DNA of 64,000 nucleotides from an uncultured bacterium (lineage in GTDB: Bacteria; Vulcanimicrobiota; Xenobia; Xenobiales; Xenobiaceae): positions 27,242 to 91,241 of the forward strand of contig CAKTUZ010000007.1 of assembly GCA_934621605.1 (NCBI GenBank). Direction: 5' to 3'. Below, one piece after another: positions 8,645 through 16,730 of the stretch. Within the stretch, counting starts at the first letter, position 1, and every line of letters begins with the position of its first letter. Position numbers and translations under genes: made by a program. Below the pieces are notes generated by a model. It worked only from the letters and a program-made list of their open reading frames with translations, ran no database searches and had not been told where the DNA came from.

Positions 8645-10384
8645 ATGTCCAATCTTTTTAAAAACGGGTGGCCCATTCCAAGATTTGATTTAGCCTTAAG
8701 TTTCACAGATATTCAATGGCTTATCGGTGAGATAAATCAAGCCAGAAATAGCGAAGTAGAAAAGTTTGAAAGCAAGTTCGCCGAACATATAGGCGTAAAA
8801 AAAGCCATTTATATGAATTCGGCTCGAGGAGCTCTCTACCTTATTTTGCAATGCCTGAACTTAGCTCCCCATTCCAAAATAATGATTCCGGCTTGGACTC
8901 ACCATTCTATCCCTGCAACCATAATTGCCGCTGGCCTACAACCTCACTTGGTAGATATCCGCCAGGGCAGTTGGGTAATGGGGCCTGAAACGATCAGTGA
9001 CGAGGATTGGGAAGGCATCTCAGCTATTATTATTACTCATATGTACGGTTGTCCGGCTCCTGTAGAAGAACTGGTCGCTATAGCCAAAAGTAAAAACATA
9101 GTTGTAATTGAAGATTGCGCCCAAGGATTTGGAGCCACCATCAACGGCAAAAAAGCCGGTTCCTTCGGCGACGCGGCCATTTTTTCATTTGCTTTAACCA
9201 AAAATTTCACAACCTTGGGTGGCGGTATGGCTGTCTTTCAAGATCGTCATTTAGCCGAGATAGCAGCTCTGCGCATGGAAGATTCTTACATCGCTCCCAG
9301 CTCTTCCGTCTATCCACAAATTTTTAAAGCGGCAGCTATGTGGGCCGGCACAACTACTTTAGGCTTTACCATGAGCGCTTATGTATTACTTAGTATAGGC
9401 TGGTCTTTTTTAGGGAAAGATGCTTTACACAGCATGTTTGAGGACAGCATCAATACCAACGCTCCCGATATAAGCGTTAAGCCCTCGCCTGTTCAGGCCG
9501 CCTTGGGCCGTCGCTTACTAAACTGGGCCGAAGAACAAAATGCTATGCGTACAGAAAACGGCAAAAAACTGATCAAACTCTTTAAGCAAGCCAATTTGCC
9601 CGGACTGATCATTCCCGAATATCCAACTTATGGCGAGTCTGTCTTTAATTCATTCGTAGTCGGTCATATTGAAAATGAGAAATTAGCTCGACAACTCTCC
9701 AGCCATAGCATTGATACTTCGCCCGGTTATCTAAAGCCAATACAACAAATTTCCCTTTTCTCCGATTCAGTCAGTTATACCAGCAAGTTAACCAATACCA
9801 ACTTGCTGGCTCGTGTGCAGTTGCATTTACCTATATATCCCAGACTTAAAGATGCGGACTTGGAGCGCATTGTTAAGGGTTGTCGCTACTCTTTGGATAC
9901 AATTCTCCACTACGGAGGCCAAAAAGAATTTTCTCTTCCCAAAGTAGAAGCCGAAAAGCCTCACTCAGTTAACTACAGACGCACTCAAGAGCCTCCCAAG
10001 TCGGATGCCGCTGCCAAAGTGAGATCCACTTTAAATAGAACCGATACTTATGACATAAATTCTGACTCAGCTCGCCCCACTGCGTCCACATCCATTGCTC
10101 AGCCGCGCCCGGCAGCTCCGCCTTTGCCTTCTGCAGCTGCTGCCCCCATTGCTCAGCCGCGCCCGGCAGCTCCGCCGCTTTCTGCAGCTGCTGCCCCCAT
10201 TGCTCAGCCACGCCCGGCAGCTCCGCCGCTTTCTGCTAGACCGATTGCTTCTTCTGTAGCCAAAAATATTTTGGCTTTGCGTAAAAATACTACTTTAGGC
10301 AAAAGTAACAGTTCCGATTCTACAGCCTCTGCAAGTGAACTAGCTGCTGCGAAGACGAACAAACCTACTGACTCGGAAACTTAG
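8645..10384 (+). CDS. DegT/DnrJ/EryC1/StrS-family aminotransferase with a long Pro/Ala-rich C-terminal tail
   Basis: Residues 1 to about 420 form a PLP-dependent sugar-aminotransferase-like fold: substrate and cofactor segments AGLQPHLVDI and VVIEDCAQGFGATINGKKAGSFG, and the Schiff-base lysine in FALTKNFTTLGGG. Near residue 240 there is an unusually hydrophobic insert (TTLGFTMSAYVLLSIGWSFLG) that could be a membrane-associating helix. From about residue 424 a low-complexity tail takes over, with three near-perfect repeats around PIAQPRPAAPPL and a Ser/Thr-rich end. Most family members are 360-420 residues, so the tail of roughly 155 residues is extra. It lies 25 bp before the first of four radical-SAM genes and is probably co-transcribed. 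The 190-bp upstream gap shows no clear ribosome binding site, so the start is less sure. Confidence 0.82.
   Translation: MSNLFKNGWPIPRFDLALSFTDIQWLIGEINQARNSEVEKFESKFAEHIGVKKAIYMNSARGALYLILQCLNLAPHSKIMIPAWTHHSIPATIIAAGLQPHLVDIRQGSWVMGPETISDEDWEGISAIIITHMYGCPAPVEELVAIAKSKNIVVIEDCAQGFGATINGKKAGSFGDAAIFSFALTKNFTTLGGGMAVFQDRHLAEIAALRMEDSYIAPSSSVYPQIFKAAAMWAGTTTLGFTMSAYVLLSIGWSFLGKDALHSMFEDSINTNAPDISVKPSPVQAALGRRLLNWAEEQNAMRTENGKKLIKLFKQANLPGLIIPEYPTYGESVFNSFVVGHIENEKLARQLSSHSIDTSPGYLKPIQQISLFSDSVSYTSKLTNTNLLARVQLHLPIYPRLKDADLERIVKGCRYSLDTILHYGGQKEFSLPKVEAEKPHSVNYRRTQEPPKSDAAAKVRSTLNRTDTYDINSDSARPTASTSIAQPRPAAPPLPSAAAAPIAQPRPAAPPLSAAAAPIAQPRPAAPPLSARPIASSVAKNILALRKNTTLGKSNSSDSTASASELAAAKTNKPTDSET
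10092..10240 (+). repeat. In-frame tandem repeat in the aminotransferase tail (three units of about 51-54 bp)
   Basis: Three direct copies beginning with CCATTGCTCAGCC start at 10092, 10146 and 10197, nearly identical at the DNA level. They encode PIAQPRPAAPPL followed by S/A runs. Unit lengths of 54 and 51 keep the reading frame, as expected for slippage expansion under coding selection. Confidence 0.9.
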
Positions 10385-10409
10385 TTTAGTACGGAGAAAC
10401 AAAAGCAAC

Positions 10410-11438
10410 ATGAAATTCAGTATCATGGCCAAAGCCGGCGCAGCTGTCCTCAAAGGGCGCCTAAGTGGTTCTCCCACCCCGATTTTTGCCACTATAGCCA
10501 CCAATAATGCCTGTCAGTCCCATTGCCGCTATTGCAAAATTCCTGCTCGCCATCAGCCAGAGTTGAGTACGCAGCAAATAAAAAAGCTGATCAAAGAAAT
10601 GGCTACTTACGGCATTCAGCGCTTGGGTATTTGGGGGGGCGAGCCTTTGCTTCGTCCAGATATCGAAGAAATAGTAAGTTGCGCTCAAGAGAATGGATTA
10701 TATACAACTTTAGATACCAATGGATATCTCATCCCCCAAAAATCCAAACTCTTGGAAAAGCTCGATCATTTAATCATCTCTCTAGACGGGCCTGAAGAGG
10801 CCCACGATGCCAATCGAGAACCAGGCTCCTACGCAAAAGCTGCGGCAGCCATCGAAATCGCTTCCCGAAGCAAGGTGGCCCTCTGGACGATTACCGTTTT
10901 AACTGTCAACAACATTTATAAAGTTGATTGGATATTAGAAACAGCAGAAAAATATGGTTTTATCCCCACTTTTCAAGTGTTGCATCATAGCGAACACTTC
11001 GGAGTAAATAATCCTTTACGCCCTTCCGATGAAGAATATCGCGAGTGCTTGCTCCATCTCAAAGAAGCCAAACTCAAAGGTCGCAGAATAGGTAATTCCA
11101 TCCAGTGTTTGGATCATCTTATTAACTGGAAAGATTACAGTCACAACACTTCTTCCGAAAGTGGCTCTGCTTGGAAACAATGTTGGGCCGGTAAATTTTA
11201 TTTGAATATAGACGCCGATGGATGCCTCTATCCTTGTTCTTTGCTTATCGGCGCACAACGCGGGCCCAATGCCATAGAACTGGGATTTGCCGAAGCAGTT
11301 AAGCAACTTAGTCAAAAGTCTCTGCCGTGCCAGAGCTGCTCAGCTACTTGTTTCACTGAGTACAACTTACTTTTTTCACTTAATCACCGTACAATTTTGC
11401 AATGGGTAATAGCTATGGGCCACAGATTGCGCTCTTAA
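10410..11438 (+). CDS. Radical SAM protein with C-terminal Cys cluster (SPASM/twitch-like)
   Basis: 342 residues. Cysteines at about 35, 39 and 42 (CQSHCRYC, the CX3CX2C of the radical-SAM 4Fe-4S cluster) are followed by GIWGGEPLLRPDI, the GGE SAM-binding motif. The C-terminus has CW...DGCLYPCS and CQSCSATC, the pattern of an auxiliary-cluster domain as in SPASM/twitch proteins. Such enzymes modify peptides, sugars or other small substrates by 5-deoxyadenosyl radical chemistry. It is the second gene of the locus, 25 bp after the aminotransferase and 72 bp before the next radical-SAM gene. A GGAG lies rather far (about 13 bases) before the ATG. The substrate is unknown. Confidence 0.87.
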   Translation: MKFSIMAKAGAAVLKGRLSGSPTPIFATIATNNACQSHCRYCKIPARHQPELSTQQIKKLIKEMATYGIQRLGIWGGEPLLRPDIEEIVSCAQENGLYTTLDTNGYLIPQKSKLLEKLDHLIISLDGPEEAHDANREPGSYAKAAAAIEIASRSKVALWTITVLTVNNIYKVDWILETAEKYGFIPTFQVLHHSEHFGVNNPLRPSDEEYRECLLHLKEAKLKGRRIGNSIQCLDHLINWKDYSHNTSSESGSAWKQCWAGKFYLNIDADGCLYPCSLLIGAQRGPNAIELGFAEAVKQLSQKSLPCQSCSATCFTEYNLLFSLNHRTILQWVIAMGHRLRS

Positions 11439-11510
11439 CCACACAGTTTATCCGACAAAACGAAATGCAGATGCAAGAAAAAAAAGCGCAAGGTCAGCCG
11501 ATACATTCTT

Positions 11511-12968
11511 ATGAAAGTCCTTTTAGTAAATCCGCCACGCGATAACAGTATATCCTCAGAAGTACCAACTACGGTAAATGCAGAAACGAATACAATCCCA
11601 CCTTTAGGTTTGCTCTATTTGGAAGCCCATCTCCATGAGCATACTCAAGTTCAGACCCGACTGATCGATTGTCTGGCCGATCATCTTCACTTAGAACAGT
11701 TGCGCCACTTAATTCTTGATTATCAACCGCAAATAGTTGGAGTGACCGGACATACTCACGATCTAATTGACATGATTCAAGTATCTGAATCAGTAAAAAA
11801 AGATTTGGGAGAAACAGCAAAAATTTGGTGGGGTGGCCCTCACGTTTCAGATTTTACACAACAATGTATGCAATACGACTGTTTGGACGGGTGTATACCC
11901 TTCGAGGGAGAAGAAGCCTTTACGGAAGTTGTACAGGCGCACGAAGCAGCCTGGAACAACCAGCACGGTTATGATCAACAAACTTTAGTAAATAACCTAC
12001 ACCATATTGCCGGTTTGTTTTTTAAAGACGAACAAGGAAATACCGTACAGACATGTCCTCGTTCACCTATAGCCAACTTAGATAGTTTACCTTTCCCCAG
12101 GCGAGAAATATTGGATTATCGCAAGTACAGTTACGTCCTAGGCAGTGAGGCTACAGCCACATCTCTTTTAACCAGCCGCGGCTGTCCTTACAAGTGTTCT
12201 TTTTGTAATACTCCCGGACGTACCACTTGGCGCTGGCGCAGTGCTAAATCAGTAGTAGATGAAATGGAAACTTGTGCAAAATTAGGCGTGCATGAAATTT
12301 ACATAGTCGATGACACTTTTAATGTGCGCCAAGATCGAGTTTTAGCCATTTGTGAAGAAATAGGTCGGCGCTCCATTAAAGTTAATTGGAATATCCGAGC
12401 TCGAGCGAATTGTCTCACTCCAGAAACCGTCAAAGCAATGCACTTGGCCGGCTGTACCAGAGTTCATATAGGAGTTGAATCGGGTACAGACGCAGGCATG
12501 AAAGCTTTAAATAAAAACTTAACTACAGCTAAAGTACGTCAAGCCTTCAAAATACTTACCGACGAAGGCTTAACTACAGTATGTTATTTTATGATAGGCT
12601 GCCCTCACGACAATTCTGTAGAAGAGATTAATCGCACCATAGATTTTGCCATTTCTCTCGATCCAGATTACGCCTTGTTCGGTATTTTGACTCCTTACCC
12701 CAACACCTTAATTTATGAGCAAGGAGTAGCTAAAGGTATTATTGATCCGCAACATTGGGAAAATTTTTTAGTTAAGCCCTACCCTGATTTTAAACCTCAG
12801 GTATGGACAGAATTTTTTACGGCTGCAGAGCTCAGTGCTCTATGTGATAAGGCTTTTAAACGCTTTTATCTGCGTCCCAAACAAATGTTCCGCAAATTGC
12901 TGGAACTAAAAGATTTTAATGATATGGCCCGCAAATTAAAGGCCGGCTGGGAGATTCTTAAATTGTGA
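11511..12968 (+). CDS. B12-binding-type radical SAM protein
   Basis: 485 residues. The first 150 or so form a Rossmann-like cobalamin-binding-type domain (MKVLLVNPPR at the start, then PPLGLLYLEA, IVGVTGHTHD, WWGGPHVSDF and the GEGE-like FEGEEAF). The radical-SAM core follows with RGCPYKCSFCNTPG (CX3CX2C) and IYIVDDTFN. The canonical DxHxxG of base-off cobalamin binding is not evident, as is common in this class. Relatives include methyltransferases and ring-forming enzymes in lipid, pigment and natural-product pathways. Its stop overlaps the GTG start of the next gene (GTGA), indicating translational coupling. No close ribosome binding site is seen before its own ATG. Confidence 0.87.
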   Translation: MKVLLVNPPRDNSISSEVPTTVNAETNTIPPLGLLYLEAHLHEHTQVQTRLIDCLADHLHLEQLRHLILDYQPQIVGVTGHTHDLIDMIQVSESVKKDLGETAKIWWGGPHVSDFTQQCMQYDCLDGCIPFEGEEAFTEVVQAHEAAWNNQHGYDQQTLVNNLHHIAGLFFKDEQGNTVQTCPRSPIANLDSLPFPRREILDYRKYSYVLGSEATATSLLTSRGCPYKCSFCNTPGRTTWRWRSAKSVVDEMETCAKLGVHEIYIVDDTFNVRQDRVLAICEEIGRRSIKVNWNIRARANCLTPETVKAMHLAGCTRVHIGVESGTDAGMKALNKNLTTAKVRQAFKILTDEGLTTVCYFMIGCPHDNSVEEINRTIDFAISLDPDYALFGILTPYPNTLIYEQGVAKGIIDPQHWENFLVKPYPDFKPQVWTEFFTAAELSALCDKAFKRFYLRPKQMFRKLLELKDFNDMARKLKAGWEILKL

Positions 12969-14146
12969 AAAATCCTTGGTCGCTTATTAAAGCTTTTTGG
13001 AATGGCAATACACCTATATATGTTCACTTTGGTTTAACTCACCGTTGCAACCTAACCTGTGCAATGTGCGGATTATGGAAAAAAGGATGCCAAGACGAAG
13101 AACTTACAATTGCGCAAATTGAAGCTACAGCTGAAAATTTACGCAACTTAGGTACTATGGCCGTTTCTTTGGGAGGCGGAGAGCCTTTTTTGCGCCCAGA
13201 TTTACCTCAAATAGTAAAAGCTTTTACCAGTATAGGCATTGAGACCAGAGTGTTAACTAACGCACTGGTCGGCTCAGAAGAGCTCCATTTAAAAGTAGCT
13301 CAAGCCGGACTGCGCCATATCTCCATATCTTTAGATACTCCTCACCCTCAAGTACAGAGCGAAATATGTCATAAACCAGAAATTTGGGCAAAAATTATAG
13401 AACGAGTAAGATTTTGGTCGGATATTATTCGTAAACGCAGCGGCACTGCCATACTCAATTGCGTAGTTTCAGCTCGCAATATCAATGATATTCCACAAAT
13501 GCTGGAAATTGCCAAAGCTTATAATTTCTATTTATCTTTAGTTCCGTTAGAAAAACACAGTTATCAAGGCGAAATTCTAACTTGTTCAGCAGATTCCGAA
13601 GCTATGCGCTTCACTGAAGCAGACGAAGCTGCCCTGGACAAACTCCTTCAATATCTATTGCAAGTAAAACAGCAGCCCCGATCTCCTATTTTCAACTCTG
13701 TGCCTTATTTGAAGGCTATGGTTAATTTTTTAAAAGACAGCCACAAAAAGAATCAAAGTCCTCAAAACTCGGCCCAAATGACAGCTAACTATTGGGGCAC
13801 TGACACAGACTGCCAAACCGGCAGCTTGAGTTTTTCTATCAGTCCCAACGGCACCTATTCCATGTGTCATTTTCAAAACGATACTCCCGCGGCATCTCCT
13901 CAAGTATACGAAAGTAATTTTGTAGATTGGTACCGTCAAGAGCGAAATTTAGAACGCATAAAAAAAATACGCAGCCATTGCCGAGCCTGTCTGCGTCCTT
14001 GTTGGTGGGAAATAGCTCTAACTTTGCACACATCTTCCGCATTTTTTAATGCCTTACGAATGAACTTCCGTCGTTTTGCCGCTAAGCCTTTGCCTTCTCC
14101 GTCAGAGCTAGCTAACGAAATAAAAAAGGTCAGTCCATTATGTTAA
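12965..14146 (+). CDS. Radical SAM protein with C-terminal auxiliary-cluster Cys motif
   Basis: 393 residues starting at a GTG that overlaps the previous stop by four bases. CNLTCAMC at about residues 28-35 is the CX3CX2C cluster site and SLGGGEPFLRPDL supplies the GGE motif. The C-terminal part has CQTGSLSFSISPNGTYSMC and CRACLRPC, resembling SPASM-type auxiliary 4Fe-4S sites. The pattern is close to that of the 10410-11438 protein, so these are probably two related, non-redundant enzymes of one pathway. Its end overlaps the start of the following gene (ATGTTAA). The reaction is unknown. Confidence 0.86.
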   Translation: MKNPWSLIKAFWNGNTPIYVHFGLTHRCNLTCAMCGLWKKGCQDEELTIAQIEATAENLRNLGTMAVSLGGGEPFLRPDLPQIVKAFTSIGIETRVLTNALVGSEELHLKVAQAGLRHISISLDTPHPQVQSEICHKPEIWAKIIERVRFWSDIIRKRSGTAILNCVVSARNINDIPQMLEIAKAYNFYLSLVPLEKHSYQGEILTCSADSEAMRFTEADEAALDKLLQYLLQVKQQPRSPIFNSVPYLKAMVNFLKDSHKKNQSPQNSAQMTANYWGTDTDCQTGSLSFSISPNGTYSMCHFQNDTPAASPQVYESNFVDWYRQERNLERIKKIRSHCRACLRPCWWEIALTLHTSSAFFNALRMNFRRFAAKPLPSPSELANEIKKVSPLC

Positions 14147-15843
14147 CTTACGATATACCTACTGCTAAGAATAATCTTTCTTCTCACTTTTTTGCCTCTG
14201 GCGCTTCCCCGGGCTCAGCAGAAGCTATTTTTGATCCAGCTTTAGGTTCAAAAGAAAAACAACCGCAAGCTCCTTGGTCTCCTCGTTCCGGTTGGTATGG
14301 CGAAAATAAACAATTTAATGTGATCTTAATAGCCATTTACAGCGTTGAGAACTCAGGACTGCGTTATTTATCAGCCGCTTTGCGCCGCGCCGGTTTTAAG
14401 GTCAATTTAATTTTTCTACGCGATTGGGTAAATAACAAGTTGGAAATGCCTTCACCCCAAGAACTGGAACTGGTCTTCAAAATTATAACTGACAAACAAG
14501 CCGATCTTATAGGTATCGGTTTTATTTCCAGTTTACTGCCTATGGTCAAAGAACTTACTCTGTCACTGAGAAAACGTTTTCCCAATTTACCTATCTGCTG
14601 GGGCGGTATACACGTAACCGCTGTACCTGAAGGAGCTTTGGAATACGCCGATTACCTTTGCTTAGGCGAAGGAGAAGCTCCTCTAATCGATTTATGCGAT
14701 GCTCTGTACCAAAAAAGCTTTACAGGCGATATTCCCAATATTTGGGCTAAGTTAGAAGGCAAAATTTATAGAAATGAAATGCGCCCTCTGATTGCCAATT
14801 TAGACGAATTACCCTACCCGGATGTAGACGATTTTAATAAGTACTATATCGAAGACAAAAAAATTTACAACGAAGAACCCTGGAAAAGAACGGCCGAATA
14901 TAGGATATATTGTTCACGAGGTTGTCCCTATAATTGCTCTTATTGCTACGTATCCATTCTGCGCCAAAAATTTGCAGCTGATAAACAGAAATTTTATCGT
15001 CTGCGCTCTGTGGAACATATATTAGGCGAACTAGAATACATAAAGCGACACTTTCCGCGCCTAGCCAGAGTAAAAATAGACGACGATACTGCCTTTGCTG
15101 CCCCTGCTGCCTGGGTAGACGAGTTTTGCGCCAAGTATCCGTTACGCATAGGTTTACCCTTTGAATGTATGTTGATACCACCTATGCTACGTAAATCTTT
15201 CTTAGAGAAACTAAAAAATGCCGGTTTAGTAAGAATGCAAACAGGCATTGAAAGCGGTTCTCCTCAAGAAAGTTTAACTGTTCATAACCGTATGCCCGGC
15301 AACGATAATATCTTAGCCTTTTCCAAATTTAATAAAATACTGGGAATTTCCGCAGTTTACGATTTAATTATCGATAATCCCTGGGCTGATGAAACCATGA
15401 AATTAGAAACAGCCAAATTTATGTTGGAGTTGGAGCGCCCTTACGACGTATATTTTTATTCGCTTAACTACTTCCCGGGTACGGCTATTACCCAAAAGCT
15501 GCTGACCGAAGGTAAGCTTTCGCCGAATGAAGTTGAAGGTATGAACAACAAAGCTTGGAAGCAGTTTCGCGTCTCCATGGATTGGCCACGCAGTCCTGAA
15601 GATCGTTTTTATCTGGCCATATATTGTTTAGCCTCAAAATCGTTTGTACCTAAAAGCTTTATTCGATTTTTATTGGAGCAGCGCACCTTTTTCAAGCGCC
15701 ATTGGCGTCTTCCATTTTATTTAGCTTGGGCAACCAACTTCGTAAAAATGGCAGCAGTAGCCTGGCGTTATTTGCTAAACGGTGAACTAACTTGGTTTAA
15801 AATTCGACAATACGGAGATTTGCGCAAGTTAATCAGTCAATAA
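14140..15843 (+). CDS. B12-binding-type radical SAM protein
   Basis: 567 residues. After about 60 divergent residues, an N-terminal cobalamin-binding-like domain is seen (NVILIAIYSVENSGLRYLSA, LIGIGFISSLLPMV, ICWGGIHVTAVPEGAL, YLCLGEGEAPLIDL). The radical-SAM core follows with YCSRGCPYNCSYC (CX3CX2C), KIDDDTAFA and RMQTGIESGSPQ. It is the last of the coupled radical-SAM genes, its ATG overlapping the previous stop by seven bases. The domain plan resembles the 11511-12968 protein, giving the locus two B12-type and two auxiliary-cluster-type enzymes. The C-terminal 100 residues are basic and aromatic and could contact membranes; that is inference. Confidence 0.87.
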   Translation: MLTYDIPTAKNNLSSHFFASGASPGSAEAIFDPALGSKEKQPQAPWSPRSGWYGENKQFNVILIAIYSVENSGLRYLSAALRRAGFKVNLIFLRDWVNNKLEMPSPQELELVFKIITDKQADLIGIGFISSLLPMVKELTLSLRKRFPNLPICWGGIHVTAVPEGALEYADYLCLGEGEAPLIDLCDALYQKSFTGDIPNIWAKLEGKIYRNEMRPLIANLDELPYPDVDDFNKYYIEDKKIYNEEPWKRTAEYRIYCSRGCPYNCSYCYVSILRQKFAADKQKFYRLRSVEHILGELEYIKRHFPRLARVKIDDDTAFAAPAAWVDEFCAKYPLRIGLPFECMLIPPMLRKSFLEKLKNAGLVRMQTGIESGSPQESLTVHNRMPGNDNILAFSKFNKILGISAVYDLIIDNPWADETMKLETAKFMLELERPYDVYFYSLNYFPGTAITQKLLTEGKLSPNEVEGMNNKAWKQFRVSMDWPRSPEDRFYLAIYCLASKSFVPKSFIRFLLEQRTFFKRHWRLPFYLAWATNFVKMAAVAWRYLLNGELTWFKIRQYGDLRKLISQ

Positions 15844-16269
15844 TGTGCATTTTGTCTTGGGCGAAATTCGTCTTTCTCTAACCCAGGAAGAGGCGATTAT
15901 GCAAATATACATTTTTAACCAGTTTGTTAATGCAGGAAGGGGCATTATAAGCAAAAAACGACCCGATTTAATTAAATTTTTCTTAACCTTTCACCACTTT
16001 TACTCCTTGACTACTGTTTGGGAGCGGTCTACAATTTTGGTGCGAATTGGAATAAAAGCTGCGGCTTCCTTTTATGCTGGTTGTTTCGTTGCTTATATTT
16101 AGTCAAAATAAATATGGGTGGGGCATCATCCGTTGCGGAGAGAACTTGTAAAACCTGCATTTTGGCAGGCAAGATTTGTTGGTATCCGATAATTCCCGGG
16201 CTTGAGCCCTGGGAAGTATGTCAAGAAGCTCGCATTCCCGTTGGCAACTTCCTGTTGGAGGAAATTAGA
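15844..16269. other. Non-coding leader upstream of the zinc-ribbon gene
   Basis: About 425 bp. A 67-codon frame at 15899-16102 begins with an ATG five bases after AGAGG but shows no family, no Cys/Thr/Ser-rich core and unusual composition, so it is not called as a gene. The distal part carries two hairpins: CCTGC/GCAGG near 16154-16169 and the hairpin of the 58-nt repeat at 16167-16224. The region ends in the GGAGG that serves the GTG at 16270. Confidence 0.55.
16167..16224 (+). repeat. 58-nt hairpin repeat, copy 1 (IS200/IS605 right-end-like)
   Basis: It contains TTGGTATC, then an imperfect hairpin CCCGGGCTTGAGCCCTGGG, then AGTATGTCAA. It aligns without gaps to 41315-41372, with 42 of 58 positions identical by hand count, and similarity stops sharply after the terminal TCAA. 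A GGCTTTAGCC-type hairpin followed by GGGAGTRTGTCAA is, from memory, the usual right-end (omega-RNA 3' end) form of many IS200/IS605 TnpB elements. No transposase remains beside it. Confidence 0.55.
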
Positions 16270-16575
16270 GTGTTTTCTGATCGTACATTAACTTGCTGTG
16301 ACTGTGGTGAGACTTTTGTTTTCACGGCCGGTGAGCAAGAATTCTACAATTCCAAGGGTTTTTCCAGTGATCCCCGCCGTTGCCCAGAGTGCCGCCGCAA
16401 TCATAAGCGCGAGCGCGAAAACGGTGCTTTAGGTCGTTCCAATGGAACCCGCGAAATGTTTGAAGTTGTTTGCGCCGAGTGCGGAAAGACTACCAAGGTG
16501 CCTTTCCGTCCCCGCAACGATAAGCCTGTTTACTGCAATGAATGCTTCAAAAATCATGGTGGAGCTCGCCGTTAA
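16270..16575 (+). CDS. Small zinc-ribbon protein with two CxxC...CxxC modules
   Basis: 101 residues carrying two zinc-binding modules. The first is LTCCDCGETFVFTAGEQEF followed by RRCPECRRNHK. The second is VVCAECGKTTKVPFRPR followed by PVYCNECF, which is exactly CxxC-x17-CxxC. This pair occurs in a widespread family of small bacterial zinc-ribbon proteins of unknown role, possibly nucleic-acid binding. The start is GTG at 16270, because GGAGG at 16257-16261 lies 8 bases before it and the conserved family sequence begins here. A longer in-frame extension to ATG 16114 runs through the hairpin repeat and is rejected. A strong terminator follows 66 bp downstream, making this a single-gene unit or the end of one. 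Confidence 0.85.
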   Translation: MFSDRTLTCCDCGETFVFTAGEQEFYNSKGFSSDPRRCPECRRNHKRERENGALGRSNGTREMFEVVCAECGKTTKVPFRPRNDKPVYCNECFKNHGGARR

Positions 16576-16640
16576 AGACTGACTTAGATTTTGGTAGTTT
16601 TCGGTTGTTTTTGTCTTCCGAAGCTACAAAAAAATCAGCT

Positions 16641-16677
16641 AAACCGTCCCTTCGAGCGGGGGGACGGTTTTCTTTTT
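16641..16677 (+). terminator. Rho-independent terminator after the zinc-ribbon gene
   Basis: A 10-bp perfect stem AAACCGTCCC (16641-16650) pairs with GGGACGGTTT (16661-16670), with a 10-base loop, followed by TCTTTTT. Confidence 0.92.
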
Positions 16678-16730
16678 GTGCGAAGTAGCGCCGCGATCTG
16701 GAGATTTTAAAAATTAAGAAAGCCGCAAAT

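Noticed and set aside
10092..10240. Direct repeats considered as a CRISPR array
   Set aside because: The units are contiguous, in frame and coding (Pro/Ala-rich), with no spacers.
15899..16102. Small 67-codon frame after the radical-SAM locus, considered as a RiPP precursor
   Set aside because: It has a fair ribosome binding site but no Cys, Ser or Thr-rich core, no leader motif, and lies in a structured leader region; not enough to call.
16114..16269. In-frame N-terminal extension of the zinc-ribbon protein to ATG 16114
   Set aside because: The extension runs through the hairpin repeat and lacks conservation features, while the GTG at 16270 has GGAGG at ideal spacing and matches the family start.
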